Shown: in pieces, positions 16,399 to 25,335 of the stretch
How the letters are laid out: each line of letters starts with the position of its first letter
Numbering within the stretch: position 1 is the first letter of the stretch
NCBI RefSeq assembly: GCF_009193135.1
Contig: NZ_VUKC01000005.1
Location: forward strand, 1 to 64,000
DNA length: 64,000 bases
Direction: 5' to 3'
Source of the DNA: Georgenia satyanarayanai
GTDB taxonomy: Bacteria; Actinomycetota; Actinomycetes; Actinomycetales; Actinomycetaceae
The notes under the pieces: generated by a model
The model's database searches: none
What the model saw: only the letters and a program-made list of their open reading frames with translations
Told to the model about the DNA's origin: nothing
Made by a program: the position numbers and the translations under genes

Positions 16399-17108
16399 GC
16401 GGGCTCCCCGAAGGTGAGGTGGAGGCTGAAGTGGGCGGGGTCGAGGAAGGACTCGACGTGCTCGACGAGCTCACCGCTCCTCGCGTAGGAGGTGCGGGTG
16501 GTGTGGAGGAACGGGGTGCCGGGCTCGTGCTCGAGGACGGCGGCGACCTCCGGGCTCGTGGCCACGACCCGCACGTCCTGGGTGCCGTGGTCGGGCGCGA
16601 GTCCCGCGGCCCGCAGCGTGGCGGTGAGGGAGTCGTCGACCAGGCCGGTCGTCGGCAGCTCGCGCAGCGGTCCGGTCGCGGGGACGGTCGCGCGCTCGTA
16701 GGAGACGGGCCGGCCCGCGAGGAGGCGGCGGCGGCTGACGACGACGACGTCGCGGCCGTCCAGCTCGGCCGGGAGTGAAGCCTGCTGCTCGAGGGTGATG
16801 GCGAGGATCTCGGTGGTCACCTCGGCGCCGGCGGCGGTGAGCGCGCGCGCCCACCCGGCGTCGGCGTCCAGCGGCTGGCCGTCGAAGGTGACGAAGGAGC
16901 CGACGCCCGCGCGGGTGGCGATCAGCTCGAGCCGCTGGAGGTCCTGGAGCGCCTGGCGGACGGTACCGCGGGAGACGCCGAACTCGGCGGCGATGGCGCT
17001 CTCGCTGCCGAGGCGCTGTCCGGCGCGGAGCTCACCGGCGCTGATGCGGTCGCGCAGCGTGTGCACGATGTGCTCACGTCGCGTCGACGCGACTGGGGGG
17101 CGGGGCAT
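16395..17108 (-). CDS. GntR-family transcriptional regulator (HutC/UTRA type)
   Basis: 237 residues. The N-terminal winged helix shows LRDRISAGELRAGQRLGSE and FGVSRGTVRQALQDL, typical of GntR; the C-terminal half (about residues 85-235) has the UTRA-like ligand-binding pattern including SYERATVP and HTTRTSYARSGELVE. It is the first gene of the operon with the ADP-ribosylglycohydrolase-like, NCS1 and PfkB genes and probably controls it. ATG 17108 is chosen over an upstream in-frame start because the upstream region carries the candidate promoter and operator. Confidence 0.88.
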   Translation of the reverse strand: MPRPPVASTRREHIVHTLRDRISAGELRAGQRLGSESAIAAEFGVSRGTVRQALQDLQRLELIATRAGVGSFVTFDGQPLDADAGWARALTAAGAEVTTEILAITLEQQASLPAELDGRDVVVVSRRRLLAGRPVSYERATVPATGPLRELPTTGLVDDSLTATLRAAGLAPDHGTQDVRVVATSPEVAAVLEHEPGTPFLHTTRTSYARSGELVEHVESFLDPAHFSLHLTFGEPA

Positions 17109-17124
17109 GTGGACATGTTCATAC

Positions 17125-17156
17125 CTGTACAGCGGCAGTGTCAAGCGCGCTGTACC
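17125..17156 (-). promoter_or_regulatory. candidate GntR operator and promoter
   Basis: The palindrome CTGTACAG (17125-17132) and a second site CTGTACCC (17150-17157) flank a TTGACA-like -35 element on the minus strand (17144-17139), upstream of the GntR start. The TGTAC core fits known HutC-type GntR operators. A further CATGT-GG-ACATG palindrome covers 17106-17117 at the start codon. Autoregulation is inferred. Confidence 0.45.
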
Positions 17157-17262
17157 CGAGCGGTCGCGGAATGCGGAATCTGCCTGAAGCGGTGCCCTCG
17201 GTACCTCTGAAGCACTGGCCCCGGCGGCAGTGCGCCTGTGCATACGGTCGCGGCAGTGAGAT

Positions 17263-17283
17263 CGATAATGAGAATGAGAATCG
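17263..17283 (+). promoter_or_regulatory. putative Zur box before the anchored-repeat transporter operon
   Basis: An AT-rich island in GC-rich DNA containing CGATAATGAGAAT (17263-17275), extended by a second GAGAAT and ending ATCG. The same 13 bases occur at 27917 between the alternative ribosomal protein operons. The sequence resembles actinobacterial Zur sites (AATGA-rich with flanking dyad). It lies about 60-80 bp before the first transporter gene, a position suited to repression by zinc-loaded Zur. Confidence 0.6.
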
Positions 17284-17343
17284 TTCCGCTATGGTGACGG
17301 GTGTCTACCCCCACGACGCGCTGACGCGCTGGAATGTTGAGAG

Positions 17344-20300
17344 ATGCCCATGGCCCCGACGCCCGCTGGTACCCGCCGTCCTGTCGACCGCAGACGGTCG
17401 ACCTCCCTGTTCGCCCTCCTCGCCCTCACCTTGGGCCTCGCGGCCCCCGCGGCCGCCGCCCAGCCGGCACAGACCGCCGTCACGCCGGCGGCCAGTGCGG
17501 TCGCTGACAAGTCCTACGACCGTGAGCTGTTCCTCGACTCCGGCCACGTCGACGCGTTCAACGTGACGCTCGTCGACGGGGTGCCGACGCTCAACCTCAA
17601 GGAGGACGTCACGGGCAGCCACGTCCAGCGTGCCCCGGAGGACGTCGAGCTCCACGTCAAGGAGGAGGCGAGAATCGACTTCCCCGCGGTGGCGGCCCTC
17701 CCCGAGGCGCTGCACGGCACCTCGGGCTACTACCTGCCGCTCTCGCAGGACTACAACCTGCTGTGGCCGGGCTGGGACAGTCTTGGGCTTGGTGGCAGCA
17801 GCTACGACGTGCCGGTGAAGATCCACGTCTCCGACGTCGAGGGTCCCGGTGAGGTGTTCCTGTGGTCCTCGGGCGCCTTCGGGAACCTCGTGCCGCTGCT
17901 CGACGGCGGCGACGTCCAGCTGCCGGGCACCATCACCCAGACCCTGCTCGCCCACGTCCACGCGAACTGGGTATTCACCGAACCGGGTGACTACTGGTTC
18001 ACGGTGAGCGCCGAGGTCCTCGACGAGGCGACTGGCGAGATGGTCGGGACCAACAGCGCCCGCTACCTCTTCTCCGTCGGAGACTTCGACCGCGTGCCCG
18101 AGACCGTGACAGTCTCCGCGCCGGCGGCGGTGTACGCGACCGGTGACGTCGTCGAGCTGACCGCGGCGCAGTACCCCGACGTCGCCGACGTCGCCTGGTC
18201 CTGGCAGTCCGCCGTCCCCGGCGGGGAGTGGGCCACGGTCGAGGGCCAGACCACCAGCACCTACACCGGCACCGCCGACGTCGATGGCGAGCAGCTGCGC
18301 GCCGTCGTGACGGTGGGGGAGACCAGCGTCGTCTCCGAGCCCGTCGCACTCTCCGTCCAGGAACCCGAGCCCGAGCTGCCGACCACCCTCACGGTGGACG
18401 GCCTGGCCAACCCCTACGAGCAGGGCGCCACAGTCACCCTCGCGGCCACGCCCGACCTGATCGTCGAGGGCGCGACCTACCGCTGGGAGTCCTCCACCGA
18501 CGACGGCGCGACCTGGTCCGCCGTCGAGGGGCAGACCGGTGCCATCTATGCCGGGACCGCCGACACCGACGGCGAGCAGCTGCGTGCGACCGTTGTCATC
18601 GACGGCACCGACGTCGTCACCTCCACGCCCGTGACCGTCGAGGTCACCCCTGCCCCAGAGCCGGAGCCCGAGCCGACCGACCCGGAGCCGAGCCCGGAGC
18701 CGACCGACCCGGAGCCGAGCCCGGAGCCCGGACAGTGCTGGGACACCCGGATCGACCGCGGCCACGTCGACGCGTTCTACCTCTCCATGGTCGACGGTGC
18801 CCCGACGCTCGCCCTCAAGGACGACACCGTCTCCCCGCACGAGATCCGACGTCCCGAGGACGTCGAGCTCCACGTCAAGGAGGCGGCCCGGGTCGAGCTG
18901 CCCGCCGTCGCCGCCATCCCGCCGCAGCTGCAGCGCGAGACGGTGCATCACCTGCCCCTGGCCCAGAACCAGGACCTCCTCTGGCCGGGCTGGGAGAGCC
19001 AGCCGCTCGCCGGTCACTACGACACGGTCGAGATCGACGTCAGCGAGGTCGACGGGCCCGGCGAGGTCCTTATGTGGACCAACGGCTCCTTCGGCCAGGT
19101 GGGCTCCCTGCTCGCCGACGGGGGGTACGCCCTGCCCGGCACCATCGAGCAGGACTTCCTCGCCCACGCCCACGCGAACTGGGCCTTCACCGAGCCGGGT
19201 GCCTACTACCTCACGGTGAGCGCGACGGTGTCGAGCTCGGGCGCCGAGCGCACGACGAACACCGGCCGATACCTCTTCACCGTCGGTGAGGACCTCCCCG
19301 CCGACTACCGCGACTGCGTCCAGGTCCCGACGACGGCCCCGCAGGCGCCGGCGGACGACGAGCTCACCCACGACAACCGCGGTGGCGTCACTCTCGACAG
19401 GGACCAGGTGCGTGCCGGCGAGCAGGTCGTCGTCTCCGCTCCGTCACTGGGCGACGGCTACGCCGCAGCGTTCCTCCACTCCGAGCCGGTCGCGGCCACC
19501 AACGGCTGGGTGCAGGCTGACGACGGCACGTTCGTCGCCACGATCCCCGCCTCCGCTGCGTTCGGCGCGCACCGGCTCTCCGTCGTCGACGCCGAGAACG
19601 AGCTCGTCGGCTGGGCCGGCGTCACGGTCCTCGCAGCAGCGGAGCCGACGCCCGACCCCGAACCGAGTCCGGACCCCGCGCCTACGCCCGACCCGGGCCC
19701 CGGCACCCCGAAGCCGCGGCCCACGCCCGGCCCCGCCACCCCGGGTGGGAACGGCACGGGCGGGGCGCCCCAGTGCTTCCCTGTCCCGGGAGTGACCGGG
19801 GGCTCCGGGCAGTCCACCAGTGGCCGGCAGACCGGTGGCAGCTCCGCGCCGGCGGACGTCACCTACGGCACCGAGGGCCACTTCGACTTCGGCCCCGCGG
19901 TCGTCAACGGGTCCTTCACCATGCAGGTGAAGGACGACCGCACCGCACCGCCGGTGTGGCGGGACCCGAGTGACGTCGTCTTCGTCCTCGACGACGAGCA
20001 CGCCCGCCGCGAGGCGGACTCGGTCCCCGCGGAGCTCGCGTTCATCGCCCCTGAGGGACAGGACGTGTGGATGATCCAGCAGGTTCAGGAGCCCGGCGTG
20101 CCGTGGTTGGGCTTCAACACCCAGCACGAGACCGTCGTCAACGGTCCCGGCGCCGACGGCGTCGAGCTGAGGCTCGAGTCCGTCGAGGGGCCAGGTGAGC
20201 TCGCGGTGTTCCTCAACGGGACCTTCGGTGACCTCGTCGGCCAGCGCGTCGTCGACTCCGTCGGCGGCCCGACGACGTACACCATCCCGGCCAACACCCA

Positions 20301-20652
20301 TCAGCACGGCAACTGGGTCTTCACCGAAGCGGGCGACTACGCGGTGACGTTCACGCTGAGCGCCGACGGCGAGAGCGTGACCGACACGCTCCGCTTCTCC
20401 GTGGGCCAGGACGACCCGTCGACCGCCGCGCCCACCGCCGCCACGACGACGACGGCCACCATGACGACGACGGGTGACGCCGCGTCCGACGAGGACGCGC
20501 CGCGACCCGGCTGGGGCGTCACCGCCTCCGGCGAGCCGTGCCGGCTCGCGCAGACGGGTGCGGACGTCGCACCGCTCGGCGCGGCACTGGCCAGCCTCGT
20601 CCTCGGCACGGTCGCGGTCCTCGTCTCGCGACGGATCCGTGCCCGCGCCTGA
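17344..20652 (+). CDS. anchored-repeat ABC transporter-associated surface protein (choice-of-anchor M), LAQTG anchor
   Basis: 1102 residues with a signal peptide (residues 1-39). Three copies of the actinobacterial surface-anchored domain occur, at about 60-250, 470-655 and 840-1020. Their shared marks are SGHVDAF / GHFDFG, a PEDV or PSDV motif, LWPGW or PWLGF, GPGEV / GPGEL, and HxHxNWVFTEPG. Two Ig-like domains lie between copies 1 and 2. Pro-rich linkers separate the rest. The C-terminus has LAQTG (about 1068-1072), a hydrophobic segment and basic tail, the form used by class E sortases. His-rich motifs could bind zinc outside the membrane. It is the first gene of a five-gene operon with SBP, ATPase and permease. 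Confidence 0.82.
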   Translation: MPMAPTPAGTRRPVDRRRSTSLFALLALTLGLAAPAAAAQPAQTAVTPAASAVADKSYDRELFLDSGHVDAFNVTLVDGVPTLNLKEDVTGSHVQRAPEDVELHVKEEARIDFPAVAALPEALHGTSGYYLPLSQDYNLLWPGWDSLGLGGSSYDVPVKIHVSDVEGPGEVFLWSSGAFGNLVPLLDGGDVQLPGTITQTLLAHVHANWVFTEPGDYWFTVSAEVLDEATGEMVGTNSARYLFSVGDFDRVPETVTVSAPAAVYATGDVVELTAAQYPDVADVAWSWQSAVPGGEWATVEGQTTSTYTGTADVDGEQLRAVVTVGETSVVSEPVALSVQEPEPELPTTLTVDGLANPYEQGATVTLAATPDLIVEGATYRWESSTDDGATWSAVEGQTGAIYAGTADTDGEQLRATVVIDGTDVVTSTPVTVEVTPAPEPEPEPTDPEPSPEPTDPEPSPEPGQCWDTRIDRGHVDAFYLSMVDGAPTLALKDDTVSPHEIRRPEDVELHVKEAARVELPAVAAIPPQLQRETVHHLPLAQNQDLLWPGWESQPLAGHYDTVEIDVSEVDGPGEVLMWTNGSFGQVGSLLADGGYALPGTIEQDFLAHAHANWAFTEPGAYYLTVSATVSSSGAERTTNTGRYLFTVGEDLPADYRDCVQVPTTAPQAPADDELTHDNRGGVTLDRDQVRAGEQVVVSAPSLGDGYAAAFLHSEPVAATNGWVQADDGTFVATIPASAAFGAHRLSVVDAENELVGWAGVTVLAAAEPTPDPEPSPDPAPTPDPGPGTPKPRPTPGPATPGGNGTGGAPQCFPVPGVTGGSGQSTSGRQTGGSSAPADVTYGTEGHFDFGPAVVNGSFTMQVKDDRTAPPVWRDPSDVVFVLDDEHARREADSVPAELAFIAPEGQDVWMIQQVQEPGVPWLGFNTQHETVVNGPGADGVELRLESVEGPGELAVFLNGTFGDLVGQRVVDSVGGPTTYTIPANTHQHGNWVFTEAGDYAVTFTLSADGESVTDTLRFSVGQDDPSTAAPTAATTTTATMTTTGDAASDEDAPRPGWGVTASGEPCRLAQTGADVAPLGAALASLVLGTVAVLVSRRIRARA

Positions 20653-20653
20653 C

Positions 20654-22255
20654 ATGCACCCCGCCCCCCACCGCGGCTCCTCCCGCGGGCGGGGGGCGGG
20701 GACACCCCGCTCCCGCCGTCGCGCCGCGGCCGCCGTTGTCGCCGCCGGCACGCTGCTCCCCGCCGCGTGCGGCGGCACCCCCGCGGACCGCTCAGCAGTG
20801 GACGAGCTCTCGGTCCTCGCGACTACCGGCATCCTCGCCGACCTCGCGCGCCACGTCGTCGGCGACCGGATGGACGTCGTCCAGCTCGTCCCCACGGGCG
20901 CCGACCCGCACAGCTACGAGCCCACGCTGCGTGACGTGCGGTCGGTGGTCTACGCCGACGCCGCCTTCTCCAACTACATGCTCCTCGAGGACCACTCCAT
21001 CATCCGGACGATCGACGGCAACCTTCCGGCGGGTGTCCCGAACGTGGCGCTCGCCGAGGCCGCGGTGAAGTACGCGGCGGAGATCATCCCGCTCGTGGAG
21101 AACGTCTCGCTCGACACCGTGTGGCTGGGCCTGCGGGTGCGGGGCGACGGTGAGCAGCACGGCGCCTCGCGCACCTCCAAGGTCGAGCTGCGCGCCACCG
21201 ACGTCACCGGCCCCGGCGAGCTCGTCGCCTACCTCACCGAGACCTTCGGCAACCCGGCCTTCTACGTCGACTCGAGCGACGGCCTGGACGACGACGACGT
21301 GACGAGCCTGCCCCCGGAGGCCCACACCCACATGAGCTGGGCCTTCACCGAGCCGGGCATCTACGAGCTCACCCTGGCCGCCGACCTCACCGTCGACGAC
21401 GGGTCCGAGGTGGCGGTGGCCCCGGAGACCACCTTCACCTTCGCCGTCGGCGTCGACCCGCACTCGGTGCCCGGCCACGAGGGCTCCACCGTGCTGTCCC
21501 AGGGCCACGCGGACCTCGCCGTCGACCTCGACGAGGGGGAGGTCTACGTCTACGCCGACCCCCACGGCGGCGGCGAGCTCACGCAGCAGGTCCACGCGGC
21601 GGACGACGTCGTCATCGACGTCCCCACCCGCGCGCTGCACGAGATCCCGCCCGACCCGGGCTTCCGCTTCCTCGGCCGCGCGGGCGAGCAGGTCTACCAG
21701 CTTCCCCAGGCGGTGCTCGGCGCCCACGTTCACGGGGAGATCGACCCGCACCTGTGGCAGAACGTCGCCAACGCCCAGTCCTACGTCGAGATCATCCGGG
21801 ACACGGTGAGCGAGATCGACCCCGCGGGGGCGGCGGAGTACCGCGCCAACGCGGACGCCTACCTCACCGAGCTCGAGGAGCTCGACACGTACGTCGAGGA
21901 GACGATCGCCCAGATCCCGCCGTCGCGGCGCTACCTCGTCACCACGCACGACGCCTTCGGGTACCTCGCCGCCGCCTACGACATCGACATCGCCGGCTTC
22001 GTCACCCCGAACCCGGCGACCGAGCCGAGCATGCAGGAGCGCCGCCGGCTCGTCGAGACGATCCGCAACCTCCAGATCCCGGCCGTGTTCCTCGAGCCGA
22101 ACCTCATCGCCCGCTCCTCCACGCTCGTCGAGACGGCCGAGGACCTCGACGTCGAGGTGTGCCCCATCTACGGGGACACCTTCGACGACACCGTGACGAA
22201 CTACGTCGAGATGATGCGGTTCAACGCCGACACGCTGCGGGAGTGCCTGTCCTGA
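20654..22255 (+). CDS. anchored-repeat-type ABC transporter metal-binding lipoprotein (ZnuA-like)
   Basis: 533 residues. A lipobox (LPAAC, Cys39) follows an Arg-rich N-terminus. The cluster A-I metal-binding fold is split by an insertion: the first half ends near residue 145 (ADPHSYEP, His86) and the second begins near 350 (DPHLW, His366; TTHDAF, His432; YGDTFDD, Asp508). The insertion (about 150-350) is a surface-anchored-type domain with GPGEL and HTHMSWAFTEPG. This layout matches the known anchored-repeat substrate-binding subfamily. The three His plus Asp set predicts Zn or Mn capture at the outer membrane face. It starts one base after the upstream stop. Confidence 0.85.
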   Translation: MHPAPHRGSSRGRGAGTPRSRRRAAAAVVAAGTLLPAACGGTPADRSAVDELSVLATTGILADLARHVVGDRMDVVQLVPTGADPHSYEPTLRDVRSVVYADAAFSNYMLLEDHSIIRTIDGNLPAGVPNVALAEAAVKYAAEIIPLVENVSLDTVWLGLRVRGDGEQHGASRTSKVELRATDVTGPGELVAYLTETFGNPAFYVDSSDGLDDDDVTSLPPEAHTHMSWAFTEPGIYELTLAADLTVDDGSEVAVAPETTFTFAVGVDPHSVPGHEGSTVLSQGHADLAVDLDEGEVYVYADPHGGGELTQQVHAADDVVIDVPTRALHEIPPDPGFRFLGRAGEQVYQLPQAVLGAHVHGEIDPHLWQNVANAQSYVEIIRDTVSEIDPAGAAEYRANADAYLTELEELDTYVEETIAQIPPSRRYLVTTHDAFGYLAAAYDIDIAGFVTPNPATEPSMQERRRLVETIRNLQIPAVFLEPNLIARSSTLVETAEDLDVEVCPIYGDTFDDTVTNYVEMMRFNADTLRECLS

Positions 22256-23271
22256 TGCGCCCCACCACCAGACCAAGGAAACCCGTGTCCCGACCCCACG
22301 CCCTCGCCACGCTCACCGGCGCCGCCCTCCTGCTCACGGCCGTCCTACCGGCCGCGGCGTCCATCGAGGACGGCCTCGACCAGAACGTCGACCGGGGGGA
22401 GGAGATCGGGACTGCGCAGGTGGTCGTCGACAGCGGCCACGTCGACATCGGCCCGCGGTTCATCGACGGCGAGTGGACCGTGCTGGCCCGCGACGACACG
22501 AGCGCGCCGCCCGTGTGGCGCGAGCTCGACGACCTCGTGCTCCGTCTCGGCGACACCGCCGTGCTGCCGGCTCCCGAGGACGAGCAGTTCGCGTTCATCG
22601 ACGCCGAGCCCGGCGCCGACGTCCACGTCATCCCGCAGACGGAGGACTACGAGGTGCCGTGGCTCGGGTGGAACAGTCAGGACCCCGAGGTCGTCGACCA
22701 GCTCGTGCGCGGAATGACCCTGCGCCTGCACGGCGTCCAGGGCCCCGGCCAGCTCACCGTGTTCCTCCAGAGCGGCAACTTCGCCGACGCCGAGCTGCTG
22801 TGGACCTCCGACGACCCGCAGCCGCAGGACATCTGGGCCGACACCAACACCCACGTGCACGCGAACTGGGTCTTCACCGATCCCGGCACCTACCTCGTGG
22901 ACGTCGAGCTGCGCGGTGAGCTCACCGACGGCACGACCGCCGGCGAGCGCGCCGTCCTGCGCTTCGCCGTCGGGGAGGACACCGACCCGGCCGAGGCCTT
23001 TGCCGCCACGTTCGCGGGCGGGCAGGAGGCGGCCACCGACGACGGCAAGGCGACGACGGACGCGGCGTCGGCGACGGAGGAGGCGACGGCCGCGGACGAC
23101 GCGGGCGGCCCGGCGGCCGAGGACGCAGCGGAGGAGGGCGGCAGCGCCGCTCCGCTCCTCGCGATCGGCATCGCCGCCGTCGTGCTTGTGTTCGGCGCGA
23201 TCGTCGCCGCTGGTGTCATGCGCTCGCGGCGTGACCGCCGCGCGGCGCTCGAGCCGGGTGATGAGCGATGA
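22255..23271 (+). CDS. surface-anchored domain protein of the ABC transporter operon
   Basis: 338 residues: signal peptide (to about residue 34), one surface-anchored domain (about 55-235; SGHVDIGPRF, VPWLGWNSQ, GPGQLTVFL, HVHANWVFTDPG), an Ala/Asp/Glu/Thr-rich spacer, and a C-terminal membrane helix with an Arg-rich tail. No sortase motif is seen, so it is probably a membrane-anchored relay or receptor for the transporter. The ATG overlaps the previous stop by one base (TGATG), and its own stop overlaps the ATPase start by 4 bp. Confidence 0.82.
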   Translation: MRPTTRPRKPVSRPHALATLTGAALLLTAVLPAAASIEDGLDQNVDRGEEIGTAQVVVDSGHVDIGPRFIDGEWTVLARDDTSAPPVWRELDDLVLRLGDTAVLPAPEDEQFAFIDAEPGADVHVIPQTEDYEVPWLGWNSQDPEVVDQLVRGMTLRLHGVQGPGQLTVFLQSGNFADAELLWTSDDPQPQDIWADTNTHVHANWVFTDPGTYLVDVELRGELTDGTTAGERAVLRFAVGEDTDPAEAFAATFAGGQEAATDDGKATTDAASATEEATAADDAGGPAAEDAAEEGGSAAPLLAIGIAAVVLVFGAIVAAGVMRSRRDRRAALEPGDER

Positions 23272-24056
23272 CGACGACGCAGCAGAGCGCCGCGCCCGCT
23301 ACCCGGGCGGGCGGCGCCGAGCTCACCGTGCGCGGCCTCGCCGTCGACCTCGGCGGCCGACCGGTGCTCCGTGACGTCGACCTGTCCGTCGCGGGCGGGG
23401 AGCTCGTCGGTCTCATCGGGCCCAACGGTGCCGGGAAGACGACGCTCATCCGCTCCGTGCTCGGTCTCGTCCCGGTCCGCGAGGGTGACGTCGACGTCTC
23501 GGGCAGCAGCGCGCGGGCCGCCCGGCGGACGGTCGGCCACGTCCCGCAGCGCCACGAGTTTGCCTGGGAGTTCCCCATCAGCGTGCACGACGTCGTCCTC
23601 TCGGGACGGGTCGGGACCATCGGCTGGCTGCGCCGGGCCAAGGTCGACGACTTCCGCGCGGTCAACGAGGCGCTCGAGCGGGTCGGCATGGCCGACCTGC
23701 GCGACCGGCCCGTGGGCCAGCTGTCCGGCGGCCAGCGCCAGCGGGTCCTCGTGGCGCGCGCGCTCGCGCTGCGCCCGCGGCTGCTCCTGCTCGACGAGCC
23801 CTTCACCGGCCTCGACATCCCCACCCAGGAGCTGCTCACCGACCTCTTCAGGGCGCTGAGCGACGAGGGCCGGGCCCTGCTCATGACCACCCACGACCTC
23901 GCCGGAGCCATGCACACCTTCGACCGCCTCTACCTCGTCAACCAGGCGGTCGTCGCCTCGGGCCCGCCCGCGGAGCTCACCGACCCGGCCGTGTGGATCC
24001 GGGCCTTCGGCTTCCGCCCCGACTCCCCGCTGCTGACCGCGCTGGGGGTGCGCTGA
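23268..24056 (+). CDS. anchored-repeat-type ABC transporter ATP-binding protein (ZnuC-like)
   Basis: 262 residues. Walker A GPNGAGKTT (about residues 47-55), Q-loop VPQRHEF, signature LSGGQRQRV, Walker B LLLLDEPF and the switch His in TTHDL are all present and intact. The closest family is the metal-type ATPase group (ZnuC/MntB/TroB), consistent with the ZnuA-like lipoprotein and family-3 permease on either side. The start overlaps the preceding stop (ATGA) and the stop overlaps the permease start (TGATG), so expression is coupled. Confidence 0.9.
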   Translation: MTTTQQSAAPATRAGGAELTVRGLAVDLGGRPVLRDVDLSVAGGELVGLIGPNGAGKTTLIRSVLGLVPVREGDVDVSGSSARAARRTVGHVPQRHEFAWEFPISVHDVVLSGRVGTIGWLRRAKVDDFRAVNEALERVGMADLRDRPVGQLSGGQRQRVLVARALALRPRLLLLDEPFTGLDIPTQELLTDLFRALSDEGRALLMTTHDLAGAMHTFDRLYLVNQAVVASGPPAELTDPAVWIRAFGFRPDSPLLTALGVR

Positions 24057-24961
24057 TGCTCAGCCTTGTGGAGTTCTTCCAGGACCTCGGCAACCCGCTG
24101 CTCTCCTTCCTTCCCAAGGCGCTGCTCGTCGCCGTCATGTCGGCGGTCGTCTGCGGCGTCATCGGCAGCCACGTCGTGCTGCGCGGGATGGTCTTCGTCG
24201 GCCACGCGGTCGCGCACTCGGTCTTCCCCGGCCTGGCGATCGCCTTCGTCCTCCAGGGCTCCCTCGTCGTCGGCGGCATGGTCGCGGGCGTCCTCACGGC
24301 GGTCTTCGTCGCGGTGTTCTCCCAGAACCGGCGGCTCAAGGAGGACAGCGTCATCGGGATCTTCTTCGTCGGCGCCTTCGCGCTCGGCATCGTCGTCATC
24401 TCGGGCGCGCCGGGCTACTCGGGCTCGCTGCAGAACTTCCTGTTCGGCTCCATCACCGGCATCCCGGACTCCAACGTCTACGTCGTCGCGGGGGCGGGCG
24501 TGGCGATGCTGCTGCTCGCCTTCCTGTTCCACAAGGAGATCGTCGCGGTGAGCCTGGACCGGGAGATGGCCCGCTCGGCCGGCCTGCCGATCCTCGCGCT
24601 CGACATCCTGCTCTACGTCATGGTCGCCGTGTCCGTGGTCGTCTCGGTCCAGGTCATCGGCAACATCCTCGTCATCGCGCTGCTCGTCGTCCCGGCGGCG
24701 ACGGCACGGCTCCTCACCGACCGGCTCGGGCTCATGATGGTCCTCGCACCGGCGATCGGTGCGGTGTGCGCGTTCGTCGGTCTCTACCTCTCCTGGGCCG
24801 TCGACATCCCCACGGGCGGCACCATCGTGCTCCTCGCGACGGCGGTCTTCGTCCTCACCTGGGTGCTGGCGCCCCGGCACGGGCTGCTCGGGAAGCTGCT
24901 CGCGCAGCGATCTGTCGCCGACGGCGAGGAGCGCGCGGTCCGGGAGCCGGTCGCGGCCTGA
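24056..24961 (+). CDS. anchored-repeat-type ABC transporter permease (ZnuB-like)
   Basis: 301 residues with eight to nine hydrophobic segments. The GMVFVGHAVAHSVFPG segment near residues 44-59 and VVPAATARLLTDRL near the second half are conserved in the zinc/manganese ABC-3 permease family. It is the last gene of the operon. The C-terminal tail after the last helix is short and charged. With the ATPase and ZnuA-like protein it should form a high-affinity importer for zinc (less likely manganese). Confidence 0.9.
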   Translation: MLSLVEFFQDLGNPLLSFLPKALLVAVMSAVVCGVIGSHVVLRGMVFVGHAVAHSVFPGLAIAFVLQGSLVVGGMVAGVLTAVFVAVFSQNRRLKEDSVIGIFFVGAFALGIVVISGAPGYSGSLQNFLFGSITGIPDSNVYVVAGAGVAMLLLAFLFHKEIVAVSLDREMARSAGLPILALDILLYVMVAVSVVVSVQVIGNILVIALLVVPAATARLLTDRLGLMMVLAPAIGAVCAFVGLYLSWAVDIPTGGTIVLLATAVFVLTWVLAPRHGLLGKLLAQRSVADGEERAVREPVAA

Positions 24962-25335
24962 CCGAGAGTCCTTGAGGGCAACCCGGCCCGATGTCACAGC
25001 CATCGCGGTCGCGCCGACGGACGTGGTCGACGTGGTTGGCGAGAGTTCGTCGGGTCGGGTTGATGAGGGGCCCGGACCTCGCAAGAGGTCCGTCGAAGCG
25101 AGTCCTCGGGGTATGTCCCTGTCGGACGCGTGGGCAGGAGCGACCGCCCTTCTTCGCCGCCGGCGACTCCTGCACCACCCGCCGGATCGACGGAGAAGTG
25201 ACATCGATGCCTCAGCAGCGCCCCGGTGGCCGGCTCGAGGCGAGAGGGTGGATGCCAAAGCCGTCTGGGTCCACTCCGCAGCGGCCGCCGCAGGTGCCCC
25301 CGACGACTCCGGCGAGCTCATCGAAGAAGTAGCTC
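24962..25335 (+). other. intergenic region between convergent operons
   Basis: 374 bp between the permease stop and the COG0523 gene stop on the other strand. I see no tRNA, no clear rho-independent hairpin and no well-supported long gene. One small open frame (25207-25332) is listed separately. Confidence 0.6.
25207..25332 (+). CDS. possible 41-residue Pro-rich basic small protein
   Basis: ATG 25207 follows GGAGAAGTGACATCG, a plausible ribosome-binding site. The product is Pro/Ser/Gln/Arg-rich, with a PQRPPQVPP segment, and ends SSSKK. It has no known domain and I do not recognise it. It stands immediately before the convergent COG0523 gene within a zinc-related cluster, so a link to that response is possible but unproven. 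It may be non-coding. Confidence 0.3.
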   Translation: MPQQRPGGRLEARGWMPKPSGSTPQRPPQVPPTTPASSSKK

